Shown: one piece after another, positions 37,661 to 50,309 of the stretch
Numbering within the stretch: the stretch's first letter is position 1
Layout: each line of letters starts with the position of its first letter
Origin: Baylisascaris procyonis
Taxonomy: Eukaryota > Nematoda > Chromadorea > Rhabditida > Ascarididae
Assembly (NCBI GenBank): GCA_037389465.1
Contig: JAZARR010000105.1
Coordinates: 2,728,001-2,792,000, forward strand
Reading direction: 5' to 3'
Length of the DNA stretch: 64,000 bases
The notes under the pieces: model-generated
The model's database searches: none
Told to the model about the DNA's origin: nothing
The model's input: only the letters and a program-made list of their open reading frames with translations
Program-made: the position numbers and the translations under genes

Positions 37661-38426
37661 TCCTTATACCAAATGAAAGATATTAATGAGTGGGTTTCGA
37701 CGATATGAAAAGTTTTGAAATTTTTTCAAAATTTCAACTACTTAGAAGCCTTTAAAGTTCAGAAAAGTTGAAAATTAAGTAAGCTGTAAGTGAGTTAGAA
37801 TTGCATCAATTTTTATCGAGTTTAATTTATTGGATTCAGAATTGAATTCTCTTTTAAATGGTGTCAAAATTTCATTGAAATTCTTCATACTGAAATTTTT
37901 TTGAAATTCCATTCTTCAGTATCAGCGGATTTTTTTGATTTTTTTTTTTTTTTTTGCAAAATGTGCAGCTCCTCACAACGATCACTTCTAAATAAAACAT
38001 AGTAGTATTTTTTTAGTCACCTACTTATAGCCCTTTAAAGTTTTAAATGTAAATTTTTTTGTTAGCCATATTTTTTCTAATTTGTCCCTTCTATACATCT
38101 TAGATATCACTAACACACACGATTTGAGCAAAAAATTGCTCACTTTTCGGATAGAATATCTTTTTGATTGCTTTAGTCTTCTGGTTAGCTCAATCTGATT
38201 GAGAATGGATACATTTGAAAGCCTACAAGGAGAGCATTAAAATGATGGTTTCACCTTTTCGAAATTCGCACAATGAGTAGAGAAACAGGGGTGTTTCAAT
38301 ATTTTAAACTGAGTCGCTATTTATTTCGAATTAAGTGTAAGCCAATATTAGCGATCATTAGTGGCTCGTGGTTGCCTCAAATATGCCACAGGAGTGTTTT
38401 CGCGTCGCTTCACTATAGATCACGGT

Positions 38427-38867
38427 AGTTTATGGTGTCTCGCGATAGACGCCAAGCGCAGAGGTCACATCCTTTGCTCTCTCATTTTCTCATTCCTGGC
38501 TCATAGCTTTGCTTGCATAGCCGTGTATTCTACCGAATAATTCGGTAGATCACTTCGGAACCTCGTGGCAGTTTATGGTCTCTCGTGATAGATGCCATAA
38601 ACAACAAACGCATAATGCAAAGGGCACATTCGATAGTTCCGCTGAATTGTGGGATCATCGTTTAAGAAAAGTGATTAGATTTTCACTTCTGTAATTCAGT
38701 TTTCTATGCAGGAAAACTGAATACATATTTTAAATCCCTTCATGGGAATGATGAACTCAGTATGCAATAATTGTTTTTCGAACGGTTCTTTGGCGCGAAC
38801 TCCGGCGCTTTTATTTTGCGCTTTACGATCCCCTCAAGCCGTTTATGGCCTCTCGCGATGGATCGAA
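38427..38867 (+). repeat. Three diverged copies of a GTTTATGG...TCTCGYGAT repeat
   Basis: Copies start at 38,427 (AGTTTATGGTGTCTCGCGAT), 38,570 (AGTTTATGGTCTCTCGTGAT) and 38,840 (CGTTTATGGCCTCTCGCGAT). The first two continue with AGACGCC / AGATGCC, and all are followed within about 25-40 bases by a GCAAAGG- or CAAAGTTCACG-like phrase and a CAC. A partial fourth copy, CGTTTATGGTGATTTCGATG, is at 39,089. Spacing is irregular (143 and 270 bases). Confidence 0.7.
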
Positions 38868-39018
38868 GGAGCAAAGTTCACGCCCTCCTTCTCATGTTTA
38901 TCCACCTGTCACTGTTATCCCATCTTACGTCCAATAGATTGTTGCTTATACACCATTGAACGCTTCTTTTGATTCTTTTAATGCTTCGATTGTATTCGTG
39001 TAATAATTTTCGCCGAAG

Positions 39019-39193
39019 CGGCGAAGCCGCGAGGTTAGCTTCGAAAGTTTCTTACAGATTTTTCTAATTCTGCGAAGCAGCCGGGCTCGTTTATGGTGAT
39101 TTCGATGTTTCATCGACGTAATTAATTCCCGACGTTCTTCATCTCTGTCTAATATTCTGCAAAGCAGGCAAGTTTTTGGAGCAGCGAAGCTGC
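39019..39193 (+). repeat. Cluster of four mini-hairpins with GAA/AAA loops
   Basis: Perfect inverted repeats around a three-base loop: CGGC-GAA-GCCG (39,019-39,029), CTGC-GAA-GCAG (39,070-39,080), CTGC-AAA-GCAG (39,157-39,167) and GCAGC-GAA-GCTGC (39,181-39,193). Stem sequences differ while the fold is kept. Between them, phrases such as ATTCCCGACGTTCTTCAT and ATTCTCGACGTTACACAT recur, so the segment looks like a degenerate tandem array. Confidence 0.65.
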
Positions 39194-39929
39194 GACCTCT
39201 TTTTGGATATTCTGCCTGCGTTAAAATTTATTCATTCTCGACGTTACACATTTCAAGGAAATTTTTAGGTGTTTAATTTCTTTGCTATTATTTTCAAGAA
39301 TCCCCTCATCTCTTTCATCATGTTACTCGTGTATGAGAGGGACGCTTAGCGAGAGAATCGGAGAAAGGGAGGCTGGCATAGCGCCATCTCATCATGCACC
39401 CCTACCCATAATAGTTCGATTTTCATGAACTAAATTGGATTAAAAGAGTAAAGTAATCTGAAGTAATAGAAAAAAGGATATAAAGTAATAAATAAAAGAG
39501 TTAATGTAATACGCTAGTTACACTAAATGAAGATCACAGAGATCGTAAGAACTCATTTGATCGCAAAAGATCACTCGTTTATAGTTTAAGTTGTATATGT
39601 GCTTGTCAGTCCGAAAAAGGCGTTGGCTCACTGGGCTAGTCTGATTATCGTTGTTGATTTAACTCACCTCCTCGATAGCGAACGTTCTAGGCTTGAGGTT
39701 TCAGTTCACTACTTTGAAGGAAGGCATGTCTCACTTATTCGCATGTTACGAAAGCTTCAAGGCAATGCCGGTCTTTCGTTTTTAATGCGAGCCAGCCAAT
39801 CACGATGGCCTGGCTACTTTAGATGCAATACTACGCTTTGCCTTCCTGTTAACGAACGTTTGCGATCCGAAAGTGGCAAGTTTCGCACATCGATCTGATG
39901 CGGTTTATCTCATCTACTTCGTTTCAATC

Positions 39930-42900
39930 ATGCAATGAGAGATATCATGGTAGAAGAAAAGCGATCCAATTTCTTGCCAAAAAACTCAAGAGGACGCGAA
40001 ACAGAAGGTGAGACGGTAACTGCTGACAGGCGTCTCCCTGAGTCCTTATTGAGGCGTACTGGAATCACCTTGAACATACCGAATGTGGTCAGAGGCACTC
40101 TATGGAGAGGACATCCGGTCGCCATCAATATTTGCAGCCACAGGAAATTGTTTTTGATAATAAAAGCACTCGTGATATAGTGTTCAACGATACTGTGCAA
40201 TTTCGACATAAATTTCTTTTCTCCGTTGCACATATTGGAGATTGCCTGACACCTTTTTAGCTTAGACTCGTCATCCGACTAGGTCGTCAACATGCTTTAG
40301 AGAGCAACGAGCCGCAGCATGAGTTTTCTCGTTCAGAATCTTGAGGTCACTGATCCAAATGAACGGAAACCACGAGGCAAGGAGTAACCACTATTATCCT
40401 GCACCTGGTGATCTCAGTAATCACACTAACAGCAACAGTTTACTGTGCATTTTGTCTTATTATGCTTGCGGCTTAAAGACAAAATTGATATATTCCGATT
40501 TGAAATTCTCACTGAAATGAATATAATTTGATGCATTATCGAGGTGTGGCTGAATGATAGTTTTCATGACCGATTATTATTGGTCGATTCTTGTGGGTAT
40601 TTGTTAGCCACAGGTGATCTGCTTATGTTTATCAATTAAGCGAGATGGTTTTCTTTTATTAATGTCTCAATAATATATCATTATTTAATTCTTTCCTAAT
40701 AAAACTTAAAGTTTATTCGTTAAAATGTTGATTTTAATGTTTCTCCATCAATTGTGATATATGTTTATCGAGCTCTCAAAGCATATAGCGATATTCATTT
40801 TACAGATGAATGACGCTGACATTTGTATAACATTTACCCTACTAATCTCAATCTGTAAAGAATTATGTTGTTCTTGTTGGAAATTTGAATCTTCTGCACG
40901 TTAACAGCGAGTAGTTTCCAACACCTGGTTCTAGATGATTTTCTCAAAAATATTTGTTGATTTTTGGTCCCATAAATTCTTCCCCCCCCCCCCAATTCTT
41001 CCCCCCAATTCTTCCCCCCCCCACCGCACTCGTGACTCTCATATTTTTGATATTGTATTGACAAATGACTCTTCCTTGATTTCCGAGTGTATATTGCAGG
41101 ATCTCTGTGCCGTAGTGATCGCTCTATCGTTGTAGCTAGTTTACAAATTCCTATATTCTTTTTTCCTCTGACGGTCATTAATGTTATCAATTTTTATAGT
41201 CGCAACTTCAACACTATCAAAGAATTTCTATGAAATATTGAATAATTTTTAAAGCCTAAAATATTGTAGAAAGTCGAGTTGAATGCCTCAAAAATTTTTG
41301 TAGTTAAATTAATTGAACGCTACCTTCCACGTTTTAATTCTTATATAATCCATGAGAAGTAACAAATTCTCCGATGTTTTTGTTAAATGAGGGAAATAGA
41401 CTTCTTAAAGTTCCCTCGAAATTGAAGACGATTCCAGACTTGAATCCACTGCTTTCCTGCAAGGAGATGAATAGGGATCATAAACTTGAAGTAAAGATTT
41501 TATTGGCGGACCGTAAGGCTAAAGAAGTTCAGGAATGTTCGCTAAGAAAAGAGGAACTACGTAAAAAGCGGCGATCGAACATCCAATCCGTTTATGATGT
41601 GTAAATGATTCAATTCATTAGTACAATAACGATGAGGCTATGAGTTTAAATGAATTTTTTTTGTTTTGCTTGCTGTCGTGATAATAGGTAGTTACCCATT
41701 TTGCAGTTACCCTTACTCTCTGATTTGACGTGTGGAATTCGGTGTTATAGGTGAACATAAATTGTAAACCAACGAAATTACTATGTTGTCCTTGTACTTT
41801 GATAGTATTCCTCACATTGTTTATCATAGGTCAACGACAGTCCTTGCCATTCCACCGTTACTAATCTTCATTAGAGCTTGGACTTGAGTATTGCTCGTAG
41901 ACTTTGAAAAAATGCAATTGTCATGCCGGTCACAATAGCGGTAGTAGAGATGACAGCAAAAATTGTAGACCATTTTTTGTGGCTCGTAGAATCCTCGAGC
42001 GTTTGATCTATAGAAGCATGTTTCATTACGTATTGTTAAGTGTGAGATTTCAAGCGAGAATTAACCATTTTCGTACGTAGAGCATCAATTATGGATTGTA
42101 TGAATTCGACTGATGCCAGTGATTATAAGTGTACTTTCGAGGTCGTCTTCACTGATTTGCAAAAAACATTTGCCTAAGTTTCGCATCGTAGACTCCTCTC
42201 GTTATCAGATAATCAAATCCTTCGTGATGATGTATGACTATGGATTAAAGATTACTTGTCAAATCGCCTACAGTTTATTCTTATCAGCGGAATGCGTTCT
42301 TATAGTGAAACAATAATTTTTGGAGTGCTCCAATGCCCCATTTAAGGCTATTTGCTTTTTTGAATACTTTTAATGGTTACATTTTAATCAGCGTGCACCG
42401 TAGTTGTCGCTATTATTCAACTGCTAATAACTATGAAATTATTCTATTCTCTCAGCTGGTTGAGAGAGAATTGAAGTCGGACCTCAACAATATTTCAAAA
42501 TGCTGTAACCGTATGCAGCTTATCGAAATACTGTCTGCTTATAATACATGGGCCGATCTTAATTAATCCATCTTAATAAGGCATTACAGGAAGTCAATGA
42601 GATTAGAGATCTGAATGTCATTATCGATAGCCATTTGTGCTTCAATTCTAACTGTATTGTAGACCGTCGAGAGCGTATTAAATTTAGTCTTTCGATAATT
42701 TAAAAGTGATTACATTTGAATCCCTCGTCAAAATGAATCGCTTTTTCATTCTGTTTCAGCTGCATTATTGTTCGATTATTTACAATACTATAAATGTTCA
42801 GATGGCATCACTAATTGAGTCGTTTCAGCGCAGTTTTGTCAAAAGAACTCAAAAGTAAAATAGATTCATTGTAGGATTTAAAGTTGGTTAGTATCGATTT

Positions 42901-43330
42901 AGAATCATTTGAGAATAGGCGATTATAATAGCATTCGTCCTTTTTAAAAGACGATTCGCGGGTTTACAAACGCCTTTTTTTCTAATTTCTTAAAATTCTC
43001 TATAAACCGGTTGGTCCATAAGGATGACTCAAAAATTTTTCTCTTCATAATGCAGAAGCAATACAAGGAAGGCCTCCTTCGATACGAGAATCATATCGGT
43101 TTAGAGTGATCTTACGTCTGATATTATCAATTTATGCTCTACTCAACGGTTCAGAACGCTATTTTAGTATACAGTAGTCATGAACACTCAATAAACACCT
43201 GCATCCTGAGTTCCTTTTGTCCAACTTCAGCTATTAGATTTTATAATATCAATGAGATCACATCAACGACATTACTGTCTCACTGCTTTTTCTTTTGTTT
43301 GTATTTTACGTTGTTCAGCGGTTATTGAGG
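39930..43330 (+). mobile_element. Decayed CR1-like LINE (non-LTR retrotransposon)
   Basis: Conserved pieces occur in the right order but in shifting frames with stops. Near 39,935-40,180 is an ORF1-type C-terminal segment (RRTGITLNIPNVVRG then a RPVAIN-like strand). From 40,463 the endonuclease begins: CLRLKDKIDIFRFEILTEMN, then CIIEVWLNDSFHDRLL (about 40,545-40,595). Its end reads HIFDIVLTNDSSLIS (about 41,036-41,080). The reverse transcriptase follows: KNAIVMPVT near 41,910, NCRPFFVARRILERLIYR at 41,961, the palm motif EVVFTDLQKTF at 42,139, DVxLWIKDYLSNRLQFILIS, the region of the catalytic Asp-Asp reading YYSTANN instead, then RELKSDLNNISK and EIRDLNVIIDSHLCFN near 42,600. The tail shows HYCSIIYN, LIESFQRSFVKR (about 42,812) and DLESFENRRL (about 42,894). 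The catalytic aspartate pair is lost and stops are frequent, so it is dead. An A-rich 76-codon ORF at 41,374 and a C-rich tract interrupt it. Confidence 0.85.
40981..41022. repeat. AATTCTTCCCCCC tandem tract
   Basis: Three copies of a unit AATTCTT followed by 6-12 cytosines, lying inside the endonuclease part of the LINE relic. This is probably a post-insertion microsatellite expansion. Confidence 0.85.
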
Positions 43331-46300
43331 AATAAAATTATTGTTGGGATGTAAAGAAATAGTAATATGTTGGAGGCTTCTGTTAGATTACTGCGATGAG
43401 AAATGCAAATACATTTTATGCGAGACGCCGTACAAATAGCAAGTTAGTGCTTAACAATCGAGCTTATAACACTTGTAGTTATGTTGTGTCAACACATCGA
43501 GTACGATGGGTCACGATCTTAAACGTTTATGCTAACAGAGAAATGCCACAACGACCAGTGATGGCATCTACTCAACGAGCTAACGCTGTGAGGGCTAATT
43601 TGTGACGTTCGCTTCCCTTTTCCGCTAAGCTGCCTGTTTGATGGTTAGGAAAAGGCATTGTCATAGAGGGTGTTGGACGTCAGCAAATGAGCTAACGCAT
43701 GACGAACATCTGTCGTTAGCGATGCGACTGATGTGCGCACAGCGCAAATGTTTATTTATTATTTATAACGCAAAGCAACGGGTGTCGTTCACATCGGTAT
43801 CACCCACATCTTCTACATTTCACTTAGGTGTTTCATGCAACATCTTAGCGCCACTGGTTAATACAGATCGTATTGAACTTTGGTTGCAAACTTTGATTTC
43901 GTCTGGCCTTTATATTGAAAAGAAATTCACTGACTGCAAATTTTTTCGGTTTGGGTTGCAATAAAACTCTTTTGATTCGGTTTGGTCTCTAAAAAGCAGA
44001 AAAACCGTCAGCTCGAGGTCTCCGTTCCAGTGTATCTCGTTATGTCGACACCGATCGCTAAGTTCATCAATTGTTCAGCCTGTGGTTGGGATCGTCATTG
44101 TCTCGTAAATGGTCTGAACACATCTACGCAATACTTCTAAACGTTACAAGCCAGAGGAAGAGGATTATACCCAACTACATCAAGAATCAGAGGGAGCTTA
44201 ACACAATACAATCAAAGGATGCAACCCATCTTTTGCAGGAGGGGGCGCAACTGACGCTAAATTTTTCTTACGACATTCTTTTACAAGTTGTGCTTCTTCC
44301 CCATCCAGCGGATGTGACCGATCGTCGAACCTAGTGAGGGTAAATTTGATTTCTAATTACTTACTACTTCATCATCGCAAAATCTTGATTATTTTAGGCA
44401 GTGATCAGAAAATGAGCACTCTTATTTGTCTTAATCAACGAACACAGTAGGTTTGTTGCAAGTCTTTTGCAGAGCAAATCTCATCCCTTCGTATCAGCAT
44501 ATAACACAACATGACGTCATTTTAAATTATCAGCACCTATGTGGTGCTTGTTGAATGGCCGATATTTGTCAAAAATGAAACTTGCATTTATTGAAACTTT
44601 TCCGAATTGTCGTATCAAATTATAGATAATTAAAAAATTCGTTGCTACATCTCCCTCGTTTCGAATCGAAAGAACGTTATTAGTATGAAAGCGACGTTGT
44701 TCCTCATGGTTCACTGTACAATAGATGACGGCATTACAATGTGTGCTCATAAAACGGGTATATCACGAACGTGAGCACAACTTTACAGCGGCCGGTTCAT
44801 TCAACGGCTCTAGATATGATCTCTCAGCGATGCGTTGTTATGACGGTCCATCGAATGCTTTTCTAAAGTCAACAGCGAATGGTCAATCTATAAGTATGCA
44901 CGCTATGAGCATCTAGATTTCCAATCAACCTCTTCTACTATTAGTTAGAAGACGCTACAGTAACAGTCAGTAGTTTAGAGGTGAACAGTTCGCATAGTGT
45001 TATGCTATTTCCCATCTATGATTACTGTTTTAATAAGCTTCAAACTAAATAAATCTTTAAAGTTCCTTTTCGAAGTGCATTTTGAAGATTGTTATATTAT
45101 TTAAGTGAAAATTTAAAAATTTCTGGGAATTTGCATTGCCACATCTGCATTCTAGTCTACTTTCTCACTAAATATTATGAAGCTTATGGAACTTTCGGAA
45201 TCACTTTTTTTTTAACACGATCCTTACCAATAGTAACTATTATAAAGGCTATCATCCTGCAAGGTTTAATTTAGGACAACAATGCCGCCAACCATAAAGA
45301 CTACTATTAAAAGAATTTTAAAAGCTATCACAAAATCCTATATAAAATGGCCGTTTATAGAGATGGTTGTTATGCCGTGGTACCACAAACGTAGAACTTT
45401 ACCTACCGTCCTCCGTTTTCCTCCCAGACGTGATCTCCATGAATACCCCAATTTTTAAAGTTCTTATTGCAGTCTGAGGAAGCCAAGCAAACACTGGAAA
45501 CAGTCGAAAATTAATTAGTAACAACCGCAAAAGAAATGCGACACCCAAAATTGTCTAGGTGTCGGATGGCGCTGCTCTTGGTAACCGTTATCGAACAAAA
45601 GGGAAGATGCGTGCAAGAAGCGTTGGCATGATACGCGCTTTTATATTTCGACCGGCTGGACAACTTTTTTCTACAAAATACCAAGAAATAGTAAAGAATG
45701 TGGAATGATGCAACCATGTCCTAAATAAACTGACCACCCTCATTGATTTTCTGCAAAAAGCGTTTTTTATGACCCAAATGGGAGCCCGACTGGTCGTTAA
45801 ACGTATATACATTGTTTGGATTGCTCAAGTCTTTGCAACCAGACTTTTACGGAGCGGACGGATTGATGTGATAGGTGCTGCACAAGGTCATCCTATGGGT
45901 TAACATACCCACTGAATTTCGATGATTTGCGATTTGGAACTTCTAAATGAGCAGACAAACAGATAGGCACATGCGTACATACAAACGCGCGGATGCGATG
46001 TCTACGTGATGCGCTTTGCAAAAGCTCTTGAAAACTATTTCTTGAAAAATAAGATTGTGGGCAAAAATGATTGTAAGGTAGCCCATTCGGCTATAAATCA
46101 GGTGGGAATAGTGCGCCGTGAGGCTAGCCTGTGGCTAAATCGGAAGATTATAAAGGGAGTTGATGTGCTGGTGTGTTCATTCCAGCTGCTAGGTTGCTCG
46201 CGAGGTAGTGCGTGAGGCGACCGACGGCAACGTGTAGTTCGCCTGGTGCGACTACGGGATCGTGCCGACAATCGAAGCCATCCTTGTGAACAATCCTTAT

Positions 46301-49300
46301 ACCTGTGTCGTCTCGTAGTTTACTCGACCGCATCTCGACAGAGGGTGCAGCTTCTCAAGGAGATCTGGACGATTAGATGAGTCAAGGGGAGCTAACCCTT
46401 ATATGAATCTCATCAAATTTTCTCTAGATTGGAAAGAGGTGCAAGCGATACGCGATGCAAGCTGCAAAAAGTGCATGAAAGCGCATCGCAAAAAGTGCCG
46501 CGGCACGGTTGGTTTACGTGTTACAACCGCTATCGACGCCATTTTTCCCCTATTCACAGGGCGAAAAAAAACGCTAAAAAAGCGCAGCACTATACGAGAA
46601 GCACAGTAAGCGATGTTGCATTTGCACGCATGCTGTAACTTATTGATAGTGCAACACTTAAAAAAAAACGTACCTTTGCATAATACATTCGGCGTATACC
46701 AATATTATAGAATGCCGCGATTTTTTTTTTCGAAGCTCACCTTCGCAACAACACCGATCAGATCGGCAAAAACAACCGCTCGTAACTATTACATGATACG
46801 TTGAAAGAAATGTTCTACGATGGTTCGTTAAGGTTTGATGATGGCATCGACAATGTGATAATAGCATTGGGGACAGACGATGAACAAGAATAAAGAAGAT
46901 TGCACACACATAAAAGCAATATGCAAATACAACGAAAGTGATGAGGGAATACTAATGAAGGATATTGAGATCTTTGAATCTCATTACCCCCATTATTGAA
47001 AGCGGATCCAGTTTATACCATATACATTTCAACATATGCATTGTGGCGCAGCTATGCTCGAAGATAGCCGAAAATAGGTTAAGAGACCGCAAAGTTGATG
47101 AATTAGTTATGTCCAGTGCCTACAGCGATTATTGCCAAATGTTAAAAAAATCGCTTTTATTCGCTATGTAGAACTCGAAATTAGAAGTTACTTTATTCTT
47201 CAAACGTTAAGTGAACAACACTTTATTTCCTATCTGCGCGGCAATATTTCAGATATTTATTGCACTAGTGCTAAAGTTCTATTCTGTGGAAAACTTGCTA
47301 AAATCCACAAGATTAACTAGCTTAGCTACGATTGAAAAGGAAGAGGCTTCAAATTTTGAATGATTTTAGAATGCGATTCGAGCGCAAATGCTCCTAAAAT
47401 TGCTAATTTTCGCATGAAGGCTATTGTGATTTGTGCGATCCTTAAATGAGTGCCTAATAGGAATTGCACTGAATTGCTCGTCGACTAAATAAACATGCGC
47501 AATATGTGTCTTTAGTAAAGCGTGCTATCTTTGATCTAAACTTCAGTATGCACAATGCGCGCACAATATCCCACCGTACACGCGAAATTTAGCAATGAAC
47601 GCACAAAGTGAGTGGCCACTTGTTCACTTATTCGAATGAGAATCCAAGTTTATTAGGTGTCCAGCTGTGTTGTAAATTTTTCGACTGTTCTTAGCTGCAA
47701 AAATTCATCTTTCTCTTGCAACGTTTATTTTTTCCTCTTTTTTTTTTCAACTTCCGCACAAAGTAGATTGAATTGTTGCCACAAGAAATAAAATTGCTGA
47801 ACTTTCAATTCGTTTCGTAAAGCTTATCTTGATTTTAAAGCCTAAACTATCCATCGAATCTGAAGCGGCTGCTTTCAACTGAAAGCAAACATAGTAGTTA
47901 GTTATGAGGTGGAATATGCAGAAAGACAGAAACGGCTTTCGCAATTTGTTTTGTGAAGGCAAACAAATAGACTCCGCGACAGTGCAATTCGTACGGTATA
48001 TGCTTTTGTATTCCACTCATCTGCGCAACCAGTTTCATAAACTGCCAAAATATAATGAAACGTTTGGATTAATGCAATTTTGTATTAAACGATCCGATCG
48101 GCGGTAAAATTCTTCCACAAAAAGATTTGTTTTTTGTCCATCCCATTGATATAAAATGACTTGTGTACCCTCAAGTGTTTACAGCTCTCTTCGAAAACGA
48201 TGAATCAAAGTAAAAAGTGATGTGGATAAATAATACTGTGTATACATTTTATCCCTAAAAATTTTGCAACTCCATTTTCTATAGTTCCCTAGTTGAATTT
48301 GTTGGGGGCAGATAGATAAACACTCATACACATATACCATTGACATGACGTTGTAATAATATGTTTTGTAAACGCAAAACTGCAAAAGCATATGGTAATA
48401 ACAAACATTTTGCCTCTATATTGTTGGACTTTTTTGGCATTATGTGAATGTGCAATGAATATTTTCTTCATTCATTGTTTTTAATGATTTTCAGCGAATT
48501 TCAATCAATTATTTGTCGCTCAAGAAAAGAATTTAGCGAAAAGATCGAATTATAGAATTGAGTGAATTTATATTGGGAAAGCTATCGTTTCATAAAAATT
48601 TTCTCAACGGTCCCCCATTGAGGAGATGCACTTTATAAGCGCATCATTGAATGTCGGCCTAGCTTTCTTGCTTTTCATTCTTAATGGCTTTTTTATCAAC
48701 CCGCTTACCCATAATCAGTGTCACTCCATAAATATCATTTGATTAAAAACGTATTGCTCCACATCGGCACAGGAAGCAATATCATAAAGTTGCAATAGCA
48801 CGCACACACACATACACATACACACCATTGAAGACAGTGATCGCGAATGAACGCAAACAATATACGAATATTTCAATTGTTTCGTCTTCACATCAATACG
48901 GATGCAAGAAAATATCGGTGCTTCTCGCTAATGCTCTAATTAAACGCAACTCCTATCTATTTTAGTGAGTGTTTATTTGGAAGTTGTGCAGCACCGAGTC
49001 GTTCAATCTCTCACTTTACGGCTAGCCACATTAAGTTAAAGCTAATCTTTTACAGGTAGCAGTTAAATTAGCATTAACTCAATCTTCTAATTCATTATAA
49101 CATCGAGATAATATTTCGCAATGAAATGTTTTAATAATCGGCAATTTGTGATTTTCAATGAGAAGGCAGGCGCATTGATACGTTAAAAATACTTCATACT
49201 ATTTTGTTGTTGAAAGAACTCATCTCCATCCTTTCTGCGCCTTCTGAGTTATTTAATTAGTGATAGTGGTTAGCTTGCGACCGATGACCGGATACGTCTT

Positions 49301-49640
49301 TATTCTAACCAAGTCGACGATGCCTTCGTGCTGTTTTAGAATTGATGAGCCATATGGGGTGCGGGATTGCGCCCGAAAGAATATCACATGCACTGTAGAA
49401 TGCGAAATTCAATTTGCAATTGTTGCTTGCATTACTGACTGCATTATCAAGGAGATTGACTAACAGCCGAGTTGGACACGATAAGGTAAGCTCGTTTAGG
49501 GTCTTTATGCATTGTCGTATGTAGTGGGGCATGAAACACGCAGGTGCTTGTCTAGGAGGTAATATTTGCTTGTATATTCGAGTTTAAGCACCCAGAGGTC
49601 TTGCTGACATTAAACAAGAAGGATGATGAGGATAGTGAGG
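43331..49640. other. Gene-poor interval, no family recognised
   Basis: Several plus-strand ORFs of 60-108 codons follow one another (43,396-43,605; 43,638-43,964; 44,071-44,334; 46,006-46,215; 46,403-46,638; 46,965-47,320; 47,904-48,107). None matches a family I know, and most have open frames opposite. The run directly after the LINE (43.4-44.3 kb) is GC-richer and may be another old element. A CA microsatellite lies at 48,801-48,826. Confidence 0.4.
48801..48826. repeat. CA microsatellite
   Basis: A short imperfect (CA)n array with two CATACA interruptions. Confidence 0.85.
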
Positions 49641-49644
49641 GTAA

Positions 49645-49662
49645 GGGGGGAGGGAGGGAGGG
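49645..49662 (+). repeat. G-quadruplex motif
   Basis: Four runs of at least three guanines separated by single A: GGGGGG A GGG A GGG A GGG. This satisfies the usual G3+N1-7 definition with the shortest loops, which favours very stable folds. Confidence 0.8.
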
Positions 49663-50309
49663 ACATATCCTTTCGGCGTTAAACAGGGGAGCGGCATGGG
49701 CACCTTTCAGTGTTCAGTGCCGAAAGTCTCTTCAAGACAGTTTTGAAGTGCCGTTTTCGTGCATAGGGCGACCCCCTCTCTACTCATGCATTCCCAGCAT
49801 GCATAATTGCCAACAACGCGGCCGCACTCTCGCCTCTTGTTATGTACGTTCTGCGAGAGCGCAAACAAGCGATACGTTTTCGCCTTAGCACAGTAACGTT
49901 GCCCACTCGACGCCACTTCTCTCTATAGGAATGCGCTCCTTGAACCGAACGAACGAAGGAAAACAAACTCTTCAAGGGTATATCAGTGAATTTTCAATCT
50001 AGGCCCTACCTGCTCCTCTGAGAATGGACATTCAATGTCGAAAGGAACATGTGGCGATAAACTTCAAATGCTGCTAACTATCTCGCTCATCATTCATACA
50101 TTAAGATGGAAAATGCGGGTGATCTACGCATGTATCATCGACGTTTACAAATGGAAGCACAAGGTAATACAAACATCTCCACTGATCTCTAAAGAATATA
50201 TCAAATTCACTATAAACGCGAATTCAATGTTCAGCTTCACTTCATTCAATGTGTTTTCCCTCTGGAGGCAGACACATCTTACTAGCTCATCTTCACAAAT
50301 GGATGCAAT

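Larger units (their letters stand above)
34371..38420. other. Gene-poor interval downstream of coronin
   Basis: T-rich on the plus strand, with many T-runs. It holds a G-run (34,533-34,545), a TTCTA microsatellite (36,578-36,599) and a moderately GC-richer block at 36,880-37,660 that looks like a dispersed repeat. ORFs of 60-100 codons at 35,075-35,476 and 37,105-37,632 occur on both strands over the same bases and match nothing I know. No clear coronin polyadenylation signal stands out. Confidence 0.45.

Noticed and set aside
41374..41604. 76-codon Lys-rich ORF as an independent gene
   Set aside because: It lies inside the LINE relic without a promoter or domain. It is more likely LINE debris or a nested insertion.
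45511..45812. Minus-strand ORFs considered as mariner transposase remnants
   Set aside because: On reading all frames there is no DDE/D signature or terminal inverted repeat.
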